Below, piece by piece: positions 16,965-26,010 of a stretch of DNA of 64,000 nucleotides (its first letter is position 1; every line of letters starts with the position of its first letter). Source of the stretch: Methylocystis silviterrae (lineage in GTDB: Bacteria; Pseudomonadota; Alphaproteobacteria; Rhizobiales; Beijerinckiaceae); the NCBI RefSeq assembly GCF_013350005.1, contig NZ_JABVWW010000001.1, forward strand, positions 1-64,000. The letters run 5' to 3'. The notes beneath the pieces are model-generated. The model saw nothing but the letters and a program-made list of their open reading frames with translations, was not told the origin of the DNA and did not search any database. The translations under genes and the position numbers were made by a program.

Positions 16965-18365
16965 TTAGCCGCGCGCGATGGTTCTTTCGCGCGTCGATAT
17001 GCGGGCGATGGCGGCGACGAGGCCGCCGACGTCCGCGCAGGGACGGATCGTCACGCCGGCGCCGCGCCCATCATCGGAGATTTGTTGGGATTGCGGGACG
17101 ACGGCGAGATGGAACCCGAGTTTCCTTGACTCGCGCAATCGCATGCCGGCGTGAATGACGGGCCGCACGGCGCCGGAGAGCCCGATTTCGCCAAAAAAGC
17201 ACATGTCGGGCGGCAGGACGGCGCCGGTGAGGGATGAGACGAGCGCGGCGGCCGCGGCGAGATCGGCGGCCGGCTCGTGGGCTCGAAATCCACCCGCGAC
17301 ATTCAGATAGACGTCGTGCATGCCAAGCTTCAGCCCGCCATGCGCTTCGAGCACGGCCAGGATCATGGAGAGCCGATTCTGGTCGAAACCGACGACGGCG
17401 CGTCGCGGCGTGCCGAGGGAGCTCGGCGCGACGAGCGCCTGGATTTCGATCAGCAGCGGACGCTGCCCCTCCATGCCGGCGACGACCGCGGCGCCCGGCG
17501 CGCCAGAGTCTCGGCCGGCGAGAAAAAGCGCCGATGGATTGGCGACTTCGGCGAGGCCGAGGCTGGTCATCTCGAAGACGCCGATTTCGCCTGTCGCGCC
17601 AAATCGGTTCTTGGAGGCGCGCAGCATGCGGAAATGATGCGCGCCGTCGCCCTCGAAGGACAGGACGGCGTCGACCATGTGTTCGACCACGCGCGGACCT
17701 GCGACCTGCCCGTCCTTGGTGACATGGCCGACGAGAACGATCGTCGAGCCTGTCGTCTTGGCGTGGCGCAGGAGCGCCTGGGCGCTTGCGCGCACCTGCG
17801 TCACCGTTCCAGGCGCCGACTCCGCCATGTTGGTGTGCATCGTCTGTATCGAATCGATGACGATCAACGCCGGGCGGGCGCCTGTCGCGCAGGTGGCGAG
17901 AATGTCTTCGACCTGGGTTGCGGCGGCGAGCTCCACCGGCGCATCGGCGAGATTGAGCCTGGTCGCGCGCAGGCGCACCTGGGCGACGGCCTCCTCGCCC
18001 GAAATATAGACGACGCGCGCGCCGCGGCGCGCCAGAGTCGCGCAGGCCTGGATGAGCAGAGTGGATTTGCCAATGCCAGGCTCGCCGCCGAGCAGCAGCA
18101 CCGAGCCCGGCACGAAGCCGCCGCCGGTGACGCGGTCGAATTCGTCGATTCCAGTCGCAATTCTTGGCGCTGCCCGGCCTTCGCCAGCGAGCCCCTCGAG
18201 TTCGAAGACGCGGCCGCGCGCGGCGCGGCGGGAAACGGCGGGCGCGCCGGCCTCCGACTCTTCAACGAGGCTGTTCCACTCGCCGCAGGAGTCGCAGCGA
18301 CCTTGCCACCGCGACGCGACGGTGCCGCAGTTCTGACAGACGTAGACCGCGCGGCTTTTGGCCAT
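16965..18365 (-). CDS. radA: DNA repair protein RadA
   Basis: A 466-residue RecA-like ATPase that drives branch migration during homologous recombination. It has an N-terminal four-cysteine zinc finger (CQNCG ... CDSCGEW, residues 10-27), a Walker A loop GGEPGIGKSTL, the RadA-specific KNRFG motif (SKNRFGATGE) and a C-terminal Lon-protease-like domain. The start MAKSRAVYVCQNCG at 18365 is the standard N-terminus; the open frame reaches 18455 but would overlap ihfA. It lies downstream of ihfA on the same strand. Confidence 0.96.
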   Translation of the reverse strand: MAKSRAVYVCQNCGTVASRWQGRCDSCGEWNSLVEESEAGAPAVSRRAARGRVFELEGLAGEGRAAPRIATGIDEFDRVTGGGFVPGSVLLLGGEPGIGKSTLLIQACATLARRGARVVYISGEEAVAQVRLRATRLNLADAPVELAAATQVEDILATCATGARPALIVIDSIQTMHTNMAESAPGTVTQVRASAQALLRHAKTTGSTIVLVGHVTKDGQVAGPRVVEHMVDAVLSFEGDGAHHFRMLRASKNRFGATGEIGVFEMTSLGLAEVANPSALFLAGRDSGAPGAAVVAGMEGQRPLLIEIQALVAPSSLGTPRRAVVGFDQNRLSMILAVLEAHGGLKLGMHDVYLNVAGGFRAHEPAADLAAAAALVSSLTGAVLPPDMCFFGEIGLSGAVRPVIHAGMRLRESRKLGFHLAVVPQSQQISDDGRGAGVTIRPCADVGGLVAAIARISTRERTIARG

Positions 18366-18429
18366 GCCTGCTTGGCGCATGGCGCGCCGACGCTTGTCAA
18401 GCGGGTAAGCGCGCCCGAAGGCGCAACCG

Positions 18430-18783
18430 TCACTCGTCGACGTTGATTTTCGCACGCATGATGTTGGACGGCTTGAAGGAGACGACCAGCCGCGCCGAAA
18501 TCATGGCGCTTGCGCCAGTCTTCGGATTGCGTCCCTGCCGCTCCTTCTTGGAGCGTACCGTAAAGGCGCCAAAGGAAGAGAGCTTGACGTCTTCGCGCGC
18601 GACGATGCGCTCGAAGATCTCTTCGAGCACCATTTCGACGCATTTCGCGGACTCCGCCCGCGGCACTCCAACTTTCCGATGGATTGCGTCTGCAAGGTCC
18701 GAGCGGGTCACGGTGCCCCCCCTCGCCATGCGCTTTTCTTTCGCTTCGCCGTTCGGCTTAGCGGTCGCGTCCCCCTTGGCCAT
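18430..18783 (-). CDS. ihfA: Integration host factor, alpha subunit
   Basis: A 117-residue DNA-bending protein of the HU/IHF family. The core begins TVTRSDLADAIHRKVG and includes the beta-arm motif GRNPKTGASAMISARLVV and the C-terminal SFKPSNIMR, all typical of IhfA. About 20 extra residues rich in Lys, Gly and Glu precede the fold. A start at MARGGTVTRSDL, 18 codons in, is also possible and gives a more usual length. The 247 bases between fabH and this gene are clearly AT-rich, with tandem TCAGAATT motifs near 18920-18940, and probably hold its own promoter. Confidence 0.92.
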   Translation of the reverse strand: MAKGDATAKPNGEAKEKRMARGGTVTRSDLADAIHRKVGVPRAESAKCVEMVLEEIFERIVAREDVKLSSFGAFTVRSKKERQGRNPKTGASAMISARLVVSFKPSNIMRAKINVDE

Positions 18784-19030
18784 CTTCTGCCTTACAATTC
18801 ATCAAGAACGACGGTCGTGGGCTGTTCGGAGCGCGCCGGGAGGGACGACGGGGCGCTATCAGGGGCGGCGCGTTAGCGCTCCGAAACCCGCCCACAGCGG
18901 GTATTCGCCACCGGCTATTGTCAGAATTTTTCAGAATTGAATTCGGAAATCAAGCGCAGGTTGTAACCGCGCGTGTAATATTTCGCGCCAATATTTGCTT
19001 ACATTGAAATAGTTCTTGTATTACGCCAGC

Positions 19031-20020
19031 TTACCAGCGTATCAGCGCCGATCCCCAGGTAAAGCCGCCCCCGACGGCTTCAAGCATGACGAGATCGCCC
19101 CGTTTGATTCGTCCGTCCGCCGCGGCGACCGCCAAAGCCAGGGGCACTGACGCGGCGGAGGTGTTGCCGTGCAAATGCACGGTGGCGATGATCTTTTCCG
19201 GCGCAATCCCGAGCTTTTGCGCCGACATATCGATGATTCGGCGATTGGCCTGATGCGGCACGAACCAATCGAGATCCTCGGGGGTCAGTCCCGTCGCGGC
19301 GAAAGCGTCCTTGACGACGTCGGTGACTTGGCCGACCGCGAAGCGGAACACCTCTTTCCCCTCCATGCGCAGATGACCGACGGTTTGAGTCGCGGACGGG
19401 CCGCCGTCGACGTGGAGTTTCGCGCGATGGCGTCCGTCAGAGCGCAGATGAGTCGTCAGCACGCCGCGCTCGTCGGCCCCTCCCTGCGACGGTTGCGCCT
19501 CGAGCACCATCGCGCCGGCGCCGTCGCCAAACAGCACGCAGGTGGTGCGGTCGGTCCAATCGATGATCCGGGAGAATGTCTCGGCGCCGATGACAAGCGC
19601 GCGCTTGTGCGAGCCCGAGCGTAGAAATTTCTCCGCCGTGGCGACGGCGAAAACAAATCCCGAGCAGACGGCTTGCAGATCAAACGCCACGCCGTGCGTA
19701 ATGCCCAGGGCCGCTTGAATCTGCGTCGCGGTTGACGGGAAGGTCCAGTCTGGGGTCGATGTCGCCACGATGATCAGGTCGATGTCGTCGGCGGTAATTC
19801 CCGCGTTGGCGAGCGCATCGCGCGCGGCCATTTCTCCGAGCATCGACGTCGTCTCGCCTTCCGCGGCGATATGGCGCTCCTTGATTCCCGTTCGCTGCAC
19901 AATCCACTCGTCGCTCGTGTCGACGAGCTTGGACAGCTCGGCATTGCTGAGCGTCTTCGCAGGCAAATAGGCGCCAACGCCAAGAACGACGGAACGCAGT
20001 TGAGGCATGCTTGTCGTCAC
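19031..20020 (-). CDS. fabH: 3-oxoacyl-ACP synthase III
   Basis: A 329-residue condensing enzyme that starts fatty-acid synthesis from acetyl-CoA and malonyl-ACP. The nucleophile Cys lies in [11 protein letters not shown], and the catalytic His and Asn in [11 protein letters not shown] and [10 protein letters not shown]. The start codon is GTG, overlapping the plsX stop as GTGA, so the two are translationally coupled. An ATG four codons further in ([10 protein letters not shown]) is an alternative. Confidence 0.96.
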   Translation of the reverse strand: MTTSMPQLRSVVLGVGAYLPAKTLSNAELSKLVDTSDEWIVQRTGIKERHIAAEGETTSMLGEMAARDALANAGITADDIDLIIVATSTPDWTFPSTATQIQAALGITHGVAFDLQAVCSGFVFAVATAEKFLRSGSHKRALVIGAETFSRIIDWTDRTTCVLFGDGAGAMVLEAQPSQGGADERGVLTTHLRSDGRHRAKLHVDGGPSATQTVGHLRMEGKEVFRFAVGQVTDVVKDAFAATGLTPEDLDWFVPHQANRRIIDMSAQKLGIAPEKIIATVHLHGNTSAASVPLALAVAAADGRIKRGDLVMLEAVGGGFTWGSALIRW

Positions 20021-21093
20021 TGAGCGGCTTCCCGGGGAGGACTGGTCGAAGCGGCGCCGTCCTGCCCCTCGAGGCGGTGCGCCAGCGCGACAGTGTCGCG
20101 AATACGATTGAGAAGGTCGCTGCCGGCCACCTCATGGCCGATCTCGACGGCCCGCGCGAAGCCGACCGAATCGGCGCCGCCGTGGCTTTTGATGACGATT
20201 CCCTGGAGTCCAAGAAACACGCCGCCATTCGTCGCCCTTGTGTCCATCTTGGCGCGAAGTTGGCGGAAGGCCCCGAGCGCGAGAAGATAGCCGAGCTTGG
20301 CGAGTAACGTGCCGCCCATCGCCTCTTTGACATAGGCGGTAATCTGCGCGGCGGTTCCTTCAGCAGTCTTGAGCGCGATATTGCCGGTAAAGCCCTCGGT
20401 GACGACAACGTCGACGGCGCCCTGTCCGATCCCGTCGCCCTCGACGAAGCCGCGATAATCGAAACCGGGCAGGGCGAGATCGCGCAGCATGGTCGAGGCG
20501 GCCTTCACCTCTTCGATGCCCTTGATCTCTTCGGCGCCGACATTGAGCAGGCCGACGGTCGGGCGCTCAACTCCCAGCATGACTCGCGCCATCGCCGCGC
20601 CCATGATCGCGAGATCGACAAGGTGGCTGGCGTTGGCGCCCATCGAGGCGCCGACGTCGAGCACCACCGACTGGCCCCTGAGCGTCGGCCAAAGGCAGGC
20701 GAGGGCCGGCCGGTCGACGCGCGCCATCGTATGCAGGCAAATTTTCGCCATGGCCATCAGCGCGCCGGTGTTGCCGGCCGAGACGGCGACGTCCGCGTCG
20801 CCTTTCTTGACCGCCTCGATCGCGAGCCACATCGACGAGACCCGCCGCCCGTAGCGCAGCGCCTGACTCGGCCTGTCGTCCATACGGATCGACACCGAAG
20901 AGTGGCGCACGTCGGCGCATTCGGCGAGGCGCGGATAGCGTTGAAGCTGCGCACGGATCGCCGGCTCGTCGCCGATCAGCAGGAAGCGGCTGTTGGGACG
21001 CCGTTCGAGCGCGCTGGCCGCGCCCGCGATGGTCACCTTTGGGCCAAAATCGCCGCCCATCGCGTCGAGCGCGATCCGAACAGTTTGCGGCAT
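20017..21093 (-). CDS. plsX: Phosphate acyltransferase PlsX
   Basis: A 358-residue enzyme that forms acyl-phosphate from acyl-ACP for phospholipid synthesis. Signatures are [19 protein letters not shown] at the N-terminus, [19 protein letters not shown] in the middle and [18 protein letters not shown]. The C-terminus is rich in Gln, Ala and Ser. It is coupled to fabH and lies 152 bases downstream of the DUF177 gene, the standard alphaproteobacterial order; rpmF, present here in gammaproteobacteria, is absent. Confidence 0.95.
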   Translation of the reverse strand: MPQTVRIALDAMGGDFGPKVTIAGAASALERRPNSRFLLIGDEPAIRAQLQRYPRLAECADVRHSSVSIRMDDRPSQALRYGRRVSSMWLAIEAVKKGDADVAVSAGNTGALMAMAKICLHTMARVDRPALACLWPTLRGQSVVLDVGASMGANASHLVDLAIMGAAMARVMLGVERPTVGLLNVGAEEIKGIEEVKAASTMLRDLALPGFDYRGFVEGDGIGQGAVDVVVTEGFTGNIALKTAEGTAAQITAYVKEAMGGTLLAKLGYLLALGAFRQLRAKMDTRATNGGVFLGLQGIVIKSHGGADSVGFARAVEIGHEVAGSDLLNRIRDTVALAHRLEGQDGAASTSPPREAAQ

Positions 21094-21245
21094 TTAATTC
21101 GTTTCCCCCGACTGCGCGCCTGGATTCGCCGTCTTAACTCTTGGCCGGCCTTTGTGACGCGTCCGAGAAGCGCGTTCGCGCTCCCGCCCTTGCGGGCGAC
21201 TTGCCATTTGCTGGCCATAGGCGCAAGTGCCTATTCTGTCTCGCC

Positions 21246-21803
21246 TCAAGCCTCGCGGCGCGGCTTGAGGCGTCCCAGGGCGGCGAAAGGCGAGACGGCC
21301 TGAGCTCCGTCGCCAGGCTGCGGTTCGACGAAAATTGCACCTGGCTTGCGAGGATAGGGATCAAGCGCCAGCGTGAAAAACTCGGAAACCACCGCGCCGA
21401 GATCGACGCCGCCGCCGATCAACGGGTCAGGCGGATCCTCATCCAACGTGATTTCAGTCGTCTCTTCATGTCGCCTTCGGTTGCGCGGCGCCTCGTCCCG
21501 CGGCGGCGCAAAGCGCATCTGGATGGGTTCGATGAGCTCCGAGTCGAACTCCTCGAGCGTCGTGACGCAGATTTGCCGAATGCGCGCGCGCAACTCGCCC
21601 TCGATCTCCAATCCGTCGCCGCGCAGTTGCCGCGCCCGCAGTTCCGCTTGGAGCGAATGGACGGCGGGCAGCGCATTGAGCTGCGCCAGTGCGGCGCATT
21701 CGAGCGGCGTCGCGCGGATGTCGACGTCGAGACCTTCAGGGGGCACTTCAGAGAGGGCGAGACGGCGCGAAAGCGGCGCATGCGAATCGAAAGTGTTGTT
21801 CAT
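21246..21803 (-). CDS. DUF177 (YceD-type) protein
   Basis: A 185-residue protein of the DUF177/YceD family, linked in bacteria to 23S rRNA accumulation; the mechanism is unknown. Family features are LSRRLALSEVPPEGLDVDIRA near the N-terminus, a central VTTLEEFDSELIEPI segment that matches the conserved C-V-R-T-L-E-P-F region without the cysteine, and a C-terminal acidic EDPPDPLIGGGVDLG block. It precedes plsX, as it does across Alphaproteobacteria. Divergent from bamE. Confidence 0.85.
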   Translation of the reverse strand: MNNTFDSHAPLSRRLALSEVPPEGLDVDIRATPLECAALAQLNALPAVHSLQAELRARQLRGDGLEIEGELRARIRQICVTTLEEFDSELIEPIQMRFAPPRDEAPRNRRRHEETTEITLDEDPPDPLIGGGVDLGAVVSEFFTLALDPYPRKPGAIFVEPQPGDGAQAVSPFAALGRLKPRREA

Positions 21804-21998
21804 GGCGCTATCTCCATGTCGCTGTCTCCATGTCGCGGGCGTTCCATAGAACCAGATATGTGCGTCGGCGCACGGACGCCAGCGCTGCGCAGCGCAAGAA
21901 GAGCGTCTTGCTTTCGCTGCGTTCGAAGATTACGGATTTGGCGAGGGACTATCCACCGAAGCGCAAGCGCGCCGCGGCGTAAGATTTCGGAGACATTC

Positions 21999-22445
21999 AT
22001 GGCGCAGGCTTTGCGCGTCGTTTCTCGTTTAGCGGCCGTGGCCGGCCTCGCTGCTTCGCTTTCCGCTTGTCTCGGGTACGAGGGCGTCGTCACCCGCGGC
22101 GCCGTGCTCGATTCGCGCAGCACCGGGCAGATCAAGCCTGGCATGCCGGCGCAGCAAGTAATGGCGACCCTTGGCACCCCTTCCACAACGTCGACGGTCG
22201 GCGGCGACGCCTGGTATTACGTCAGCCAGCGTATCGAGCGCAAATTCGCCTTCATGCCACAGAATATTACCGATCAGCGCGTCTATGCGGTTTACTTCGA
22301 CAAGTCGAAGAAGGTTCAGCGCGTGGCCGATTACGGCATGGAGGACGGCAAGCCGATCGACTTCATCACCCGCACGACGCCGACCGCCGGCCCCGAATAT
22401 CATCTGCTCCAAGGCATGCTCTCCAAGGTGTCGAATCTGTTTTAG
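21999..22445 (+). CDS. bamE: Outer membrane assembly lipoprotein BamE-like (SmpA/OmlA)
   Basis: A 148-residue lipoprotein with a signal peptide ending in the lipobox LSAC (Cys near residue 25). A SmpA/OmlA domain follows: the start of the domain is IKPGMPAQQVMATLGTPSTT, and the strand AWYYVSQRIERKFAF is also typical. BamE is a small accessory subunit of the BAM complex that folds outer-membrane beta-barrels. A much longer open frame runs upstream; the ATG at 21999 is chosen because it yields the lipoprotein signal and has CGGAGA just upstream. It is divergent from the DUF177 gene, a conserved arrangement. A hairpin CGAGACGC/GCGTCTCG (22464-22495) follows the gene. Confidence 0.9.
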   Translation: MAQALRVVSRLAAVAGLAASLSACLGYEGVVTRGAVLDSRSTGQIKPGMPAQQVMATLGTPSTTSTVGGDAWYYVSQRIERKFAFMPQNITDQRVYAVYFDKSKKVQRVADYGMEDGKPIDFITRTTPTAGPEYHLLQGMLSKVSNLF

Positions 22446-22694
22446 AGACACCCGCTCTCGTTTCGAGACGCCGGCCGCAGCAAGTTCGCGTCTCGACCAG
22501 TGGCGTCATTGTGGCGACGGCGACGCGCCTGTCTGCGTAATCTATTGTAACTCATGAGTTTTCGGCTGCCGCGCGTCTGTGACGCGGCCGTAATTGTGGC
22601 GCGAGCATGGCTCCGGCCGCCGATCTTTCGCCTCGCCTCGCAGGTAACCTTCTGTTTACGCAAACTTTGCGTAATTGTGGAGAAACCGCGAAGC

Positions 22695-23765
22695 ATGACC
22701 GTCACGCTGACGAACGCCCCGCCGCCTTCGAAGGATGAGAAGGTCGCGTCGCCTCGCTCAGGCCCGCAGTCCAAGGCGTCGCCCCACGCGACCCTGCCGG
22801 GCTTACTGCTGGATCAATCCTGTTCTCCTTTGTTGCGCGCGCTTTGCGTCGCGACCCTGCTATCGGTGTTGGCTGTCCTGGCGATGACCGCCGAGCGCGA
22901 CGAGACTCGTCGTCCGGAGCGGACCGCGCGCGCTGCACGCGTCCGCGTCGCCGCCTCTCCGCTGACGACGCTGCCGGAATCCGCCGCCGATGACGATACG
23001 GCGCTCGACTCGGACTTCTCCTTGGACCAGGCGGCGCTCACCTGGTCGCATCGGCTGGGGAGCGACGACGCCTTCGATGCGCCGGGCGTGATGCGGTTCG
23101 GGTCCGTCAAGGTGCAGCAGTCGATCGTCGAGCGCGTCGTCAAGGCGGCGCAGACGACTGAAATGGACCCGGCGCTGCTCATGGCCATCGCCGACAAGGA
23201 ATCGAATTTCTCCTCGACGGCGAAGGCGCGGACGTCGTCCGCCAGCGGACTCTTCCAGTTCGTCGAAAAAACCTGGCTTAAGGCGATGAAAACCTTCGGT
23301 TGGCGCCATGGGCACGGCGAGACGGCGGCGGTGATCGCGAGCGACGATTCGGCGCGCGTCAGCGGACAGAAACGGGCGCAAATCTTGGGCCTGCGCAACG
23401 ATCCCTATCTTTCCGCGGTTCTCGCCGCCGAAATGCTTAAGAAGGACAGCGCCCGGATCGCCGAGAAGCTCGGCCGTCCTCTGACCCGCGGCGAAACCTA
23501 CCTCATCCACTTTCTGGGTCCGGACGACGCCGAGCGCTTCATGCGGACCATGGACGAGGCGCCGCACACGTCGGCGGCGTCGCTGCTGCCGCGGCCGGCG
23601 CGGGCCAATAAGCCGATCTTCTACGAGCAGCAGGGCCGCCGGCTCAAAACTCGCTCGGTCCAGGAGGTGCACGAAGCCTTCGAGACGATGATGGACAAGC
23701 GCACCAGCCGCTATGAGGACGTCGCTGCGAAACTGCCGGGAGGCGCCACCGCCTATGCCGAATAG
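22695..23765 (+). CDS. Lytic transglycosylase-like peptidoglycan hydrolase
   Basis: A 356-residue protein with one N-terminal membrane segment (LLRALCVATLLSVLAVLAM) and a periplasmic SLT-type domain around residues 145-275. The likely catalytic Glu is in MAIADKESNFS, followed by the SGLFQFVEKTWL block typical of soluble lytic transglycosylases. These enzymes cleave the MurNAc-GlcNAc bond to give 1,6-anhydro ends. The ATG at 22695 gives a cytoplasmic tail before the anchor; the frame is open to 22554, so a longer form is possible. The C-terminal region is basic and unassigned. Confidence 0.85.
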   Translation: MTVTLTNAPPPSKDEKVASPRSGPQSKASPHATLPGLLLDQSCSPLLRALCVATLLSVLAVLAMTAERDETRRPERTARAARVRVAASPLTTLPESAADDDTALDSDFSLDQAALTWSHRLGSDDAFDAPGVMRFGSVKVQQSIVERVVKAAQTTEMDPALLMAIADKESNFSSTAKARTSSASGLFQFVEKTWLKAMKTFGWRHGHGETAAVIASDDSARVSGQKRAQILGLRNDPYLSAVLAAEMLKKDSARIAEKLGRPLTRGETYLIHFLGPDDAERFMRTMDEAPHTSAASLLPRPARANKPIFYEQQGRRLKTRSVQEVHEAFETMMDKRTSRYEDVAAKLPGGATAYAE

Positions 23766-23792
23766 GCGCGCCGAAGCTTCGCCATGGCGCTT

Positions 23793-23903
23793 GAGCAGGT
23801 TCCGAAAAAGTTGACAGACTTTTTCGATGAGAACCTGCTCCAACATTCCATTTTTGAGCGATTCCTTATCGATCACATGATTCGATGTGATCGGGAAGCG
23901 CTC
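23793..23903. repeat. Two-hairpin palindromic repeat next to argC
   Basis: Hairpin 1 is bounded by GAGCAGGTTC (23793-23802) and GAACCTGCTC (23831-23840), with inner arms GAAAAAGT and ACTTTTTC. Hairpin 2 runs from GAGCGATTCC (23856) to GGGAAGCGCTC (about 23893-23903) and contains GATCACAT / ATGTGATC. The two form a compact dispersed-type element. Its last base abuts the argC stop codon, so it would form the 3' end of argC mRNA and, on the other strand, that of the transglycosylase mRNA. Likely both a repeat and a bidirectional transcript end. Confidence 0.75.
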
Positions 23904-24847
23904 TAAGCTGAGACGGCGATCTTCCCCATCATCAGGTCGAGATTTTGCACCGCAGCGCCGGCCGCGCCCTTGCCGAGATTATCGAGACGGGCGACGAGAA
24001 GGGCGTGGCGGCGCGCTTCGTTTGCGACGACAAAGAGCTCCAAATCGTCGGTTCCGTTCAGCGCCAGCGGGTCGAGCTTGCCGCTTGTCGGCGCGGCCGC
24101 CAGCCGGACATGTTTCGCCTCGGCGTAGTGACCCGCATAGGCGCCTTCGAAATCCTCGGCTTTGGGCTTACCGGGCAACGCGTCGAGCGCGAGCGGTATC
24201 GAGACCAGCATGCCCTGCCTGAAATTGCCGACCGAGGGCACAAAAAGCGGCCGCTCGGAAAGCTTCGAATAGGCCATGATCTCGGGCACATGTTTGTGCT
24301 CGAGGCTGAGCGCATAGAGTTCGAACGCCGGCGCTTCGCCGCGCTCATAGGCTTCGATCATCTGCCGTCCGCCCCCCGAATAGCCCGAGATGGCGTTGAT
24401 CGTCAGCGGCTGGTCCGACCGGATAAGCCCGGCGTCGACGAGCGGACGGATGAGCGCGATCGCGCCCGTGGCATAGCAGCCGACGTTGGCCACCCGGCGC
24501 CCGTGGGCGATCGCCGCCGCCTGTCCCTCGCAAAGCTCCGCGAAACCGTAGACCCAACCATCCGCCACGCGATGCGCCGTGGAGGCGTCGAGCAACCGCG
24601 GGCTCTCGTCGCCAAGCGCGTCGCAGAGCGCGACAGTTTCTCTGGCCGCGTCGTCCGGCAGACACAAAATCGCGATGTCGACGGAAGCGAGAATGTCGCG
24701 CTTCGCGGCGACGTCCTTGCGCGTCTCTTGCGGGAGCGCGTGGAGCGAAATGTCCGCACGCCCGGAGAGCCGCTCGCGGATTTCGAGCCCCGTGGTGCCG
24801 GCGTCGCCGTCGATGAAGATCTTCGTTTTTGTCGTCATCGCCCGCAT
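23903..24847 (-). CDS. argC: N-acetyl-gamma-glutamyl-phosphate reductase, type 2
   Basis: A 314-residue NADPH enzyme of arginine synthesis. The short type 2 form is identified by the N-terminus TKIFIDGDAGTTGLEI, the catalytic cysteine in RVANVGCYATGAIAL and the ISGYSGGGRQMIEAYE loop. The start could also be three codons downstream (MTTKTKIF). The gene stands alone, without other arg genes in the window. Confidence 0.95.
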   Translation of the reverse strand: MRAMTTKTKIFIDGDAGTTGLEIRERLSGRADISLHALPQETRKDVAAKRDILASVDIAILCLPDDAARETVALCDALGDESPRLLDASTAHRVADGWVYGFAELCEGQAAAIAHGRRVANVGCYATGAIALIRPLVDAGLIRSDQPLTINAISGYSGGGRQMIEAYERGEAPAFELYALSLEHKHVPEIMAYSKLSERPLFVPSVGNFRQGMLVSIPLALDALPGKPKAEDFEGAYAGHYAEAKHVRLAAAPTSGKLDPLALNGTDDLELFVVANEARRHALLVARLDNLGKGAAGAAVQNLDLMMGKIAVSA

Positions 24848-24984
24848 CTAGTCGATTTGGCGAAGGAGAAAAAGGATTGTCGCGAAGAACCTCTGGGGTT
24901 TTTGACGCGCGCGGCGCGCCATCCTATAGCGCGGCGGGACGCATCCGCCGTAATCCCGGCGCCGCGCAGTCAAAAGTGGAGCCG

Positions 24985-25194
24985 ATGGTCGACAGTCCGT
25001 GCATAAAGATCTGCGAACTCGATCAGGACGGCGTGTGCGTCGGCTGCGGCCGCACGCGCGCCGAGATCGCGGGCTGGATGTCGATGTCGGATGCGGAAAA
25101 GGCCCAGGTCGTCGAGCGGGCGGACAAGCGCAAGCGCGCGATGAGCGCCAGCGACAAAAGCAAGCCCCAACCTCTTATCGCGTCGAGCGAATAG
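24985..25194 (+). CDS. DUF1289 protein, small cysteine-rich
   Basis: A 69-residue protein of the DUF1289 family, recognised by SPCIKICELDQDGVCVGCGR followed by EIAGW. The four cysteines could bind a metal or an iron-sulfur cluster, which is inference; the family has no proven function. The start at 24985 is the usual MVDSPC N-terminus; the frame is open upstream without conserved sequence. Confidence 0.85.
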   Translation: MVDSPCIKICELDQDGVCVGCGRTRAEIAGWMSMSDAEKAQVVERADKRKRAMSASDKSKPQPLIASSE

Positions 25195-25271
25195 TGGTGA
25201 CGGCGACATTGCGCGCTCTATATCGATTTATACGAAATGAGTTTTGACCGCCTCCTTGAGGAGGAGAGCTT

Positions 25272-25457
25272 ATGGCGAAGCAGGTAACGGAGACAGACGG
25301 CGCGCTGAGAGCGTATGCGCTGCGACTGTTGGACACGGTCTACAACGCCTCGGTCTATGCGGTGATCGCCTACAGCGGGCTGCTGGTCCTGCTCGCGATC
25401 ATCGGCCTGGCGATCTTCATGAAAATTATTTACGTGCCAGAATTTCATCCCTGGTAG
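25272..25457 (+). CDS. Small single-span membrane protein
   Basis: A 61-residue protein with one hydrophobic segment (about residues 30-52, VIAYSGLLVLLAIIGLAIFM), a charged N-terminus and a short outside tail ending FHPW. GAGGAGAG lies just upstream of the ATG at good spacing, so it is probably real. No family recognised. The following flavodoxin-fold gene begins about 12 bases after its stop, which suggests co-transcription. Confidence 0.6.
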   Translation: MAKQVTETDGALRAYALRLLDTVYNASVYAVIAYSGLLVLLAIIGLAIFMKIIYVPEFHPW

Positions 25458-25468
25458 CCGCGCTCATT

Positions 25469-25933
25469 TTGCCAAAGCGCCTGCTCATCGTCGCGCACGC
25501 GCCGTCGCGTAACACCGAGCGGCTGCGGGACGCGGTCGCCGCCGGCGCGCGGGCGCCCGAGATCGAGGGCGTCGAGGTTGAGACGCTCAGCCCTTTCGCG
25601 GCGACGCCCGAGCATGTTCTCGCCGCTCAGGCGGTCATTCTCGGAACCACCGAAAATCTCGGCTACATGAGCGGCGCGCTCAAGGACTTCTTCGATCGTT
25701 GCTACTATCCCTTGTTGGAGCGCACGCAGGGCCTGCCATACGCACTTTACATTCGCGCCGGCCATGATGGAACGGGAACGCGGCGCGGCGTCGAGACGAT
25801 TGTGACCGGCTTGCGCTGGCGCGCGATACGCGAGCCGCTCATTTGCCGCGGCGAATGGTGGGAAGACTTCGTCGACGCGTGCCGCGAACTGGGGATGCTC
25901 GTGGCGGCGAGCCTCGACGTGGGGGCGATTTGA
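25469..25933 (+). CDS. Flavodoxin-fold NAD(P)H-dependent oxidoreductase
   Basis: A protein of about 154 residues with a flavodoxin-like fold: first strand KRLLIVAHAPSRNTERL with the phosphate-binding Ser/Thr loop, a GTTENLGYMSGALKDFFDR segment typical of NADPH-dependent FMN reductases, and a final helix. No ATG precedes the fold; the TTG at 25469 (then PKRLLIV) is the best start in frame, and no strong Shine-Dalgarno is visible. The substrate is unknown. Confidence 0.75.
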   Translation: MPKRLLIVAHAPSRNTERLRDAVAAGARAPEIEGVEVETLSPFAATPEHVLAAQAVILGTTENLGYMSGALKDFFDRCYYPLLERTQGLPYALYIRAGHDGTGTRRGVETIVTGLRWRAIREPLICRGEWWEDFVDACRELGMLVAASLDVGAI

Positions 25934-26010
25934 GCCGGTTGAACCATCGTCTATAGAGGCTGCACGGGCCACAGCGGCGCGCGGAACGAAAGCTCGGTCC
26001 GGCAGGGCGA

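Noticed and set aside
22464-22495. Hairpin CGAGACGC/GCGTCTCG after bamE as a terminator
   Set aside because: Loop is long and there is no T-run, so I do not list it as a terminator.
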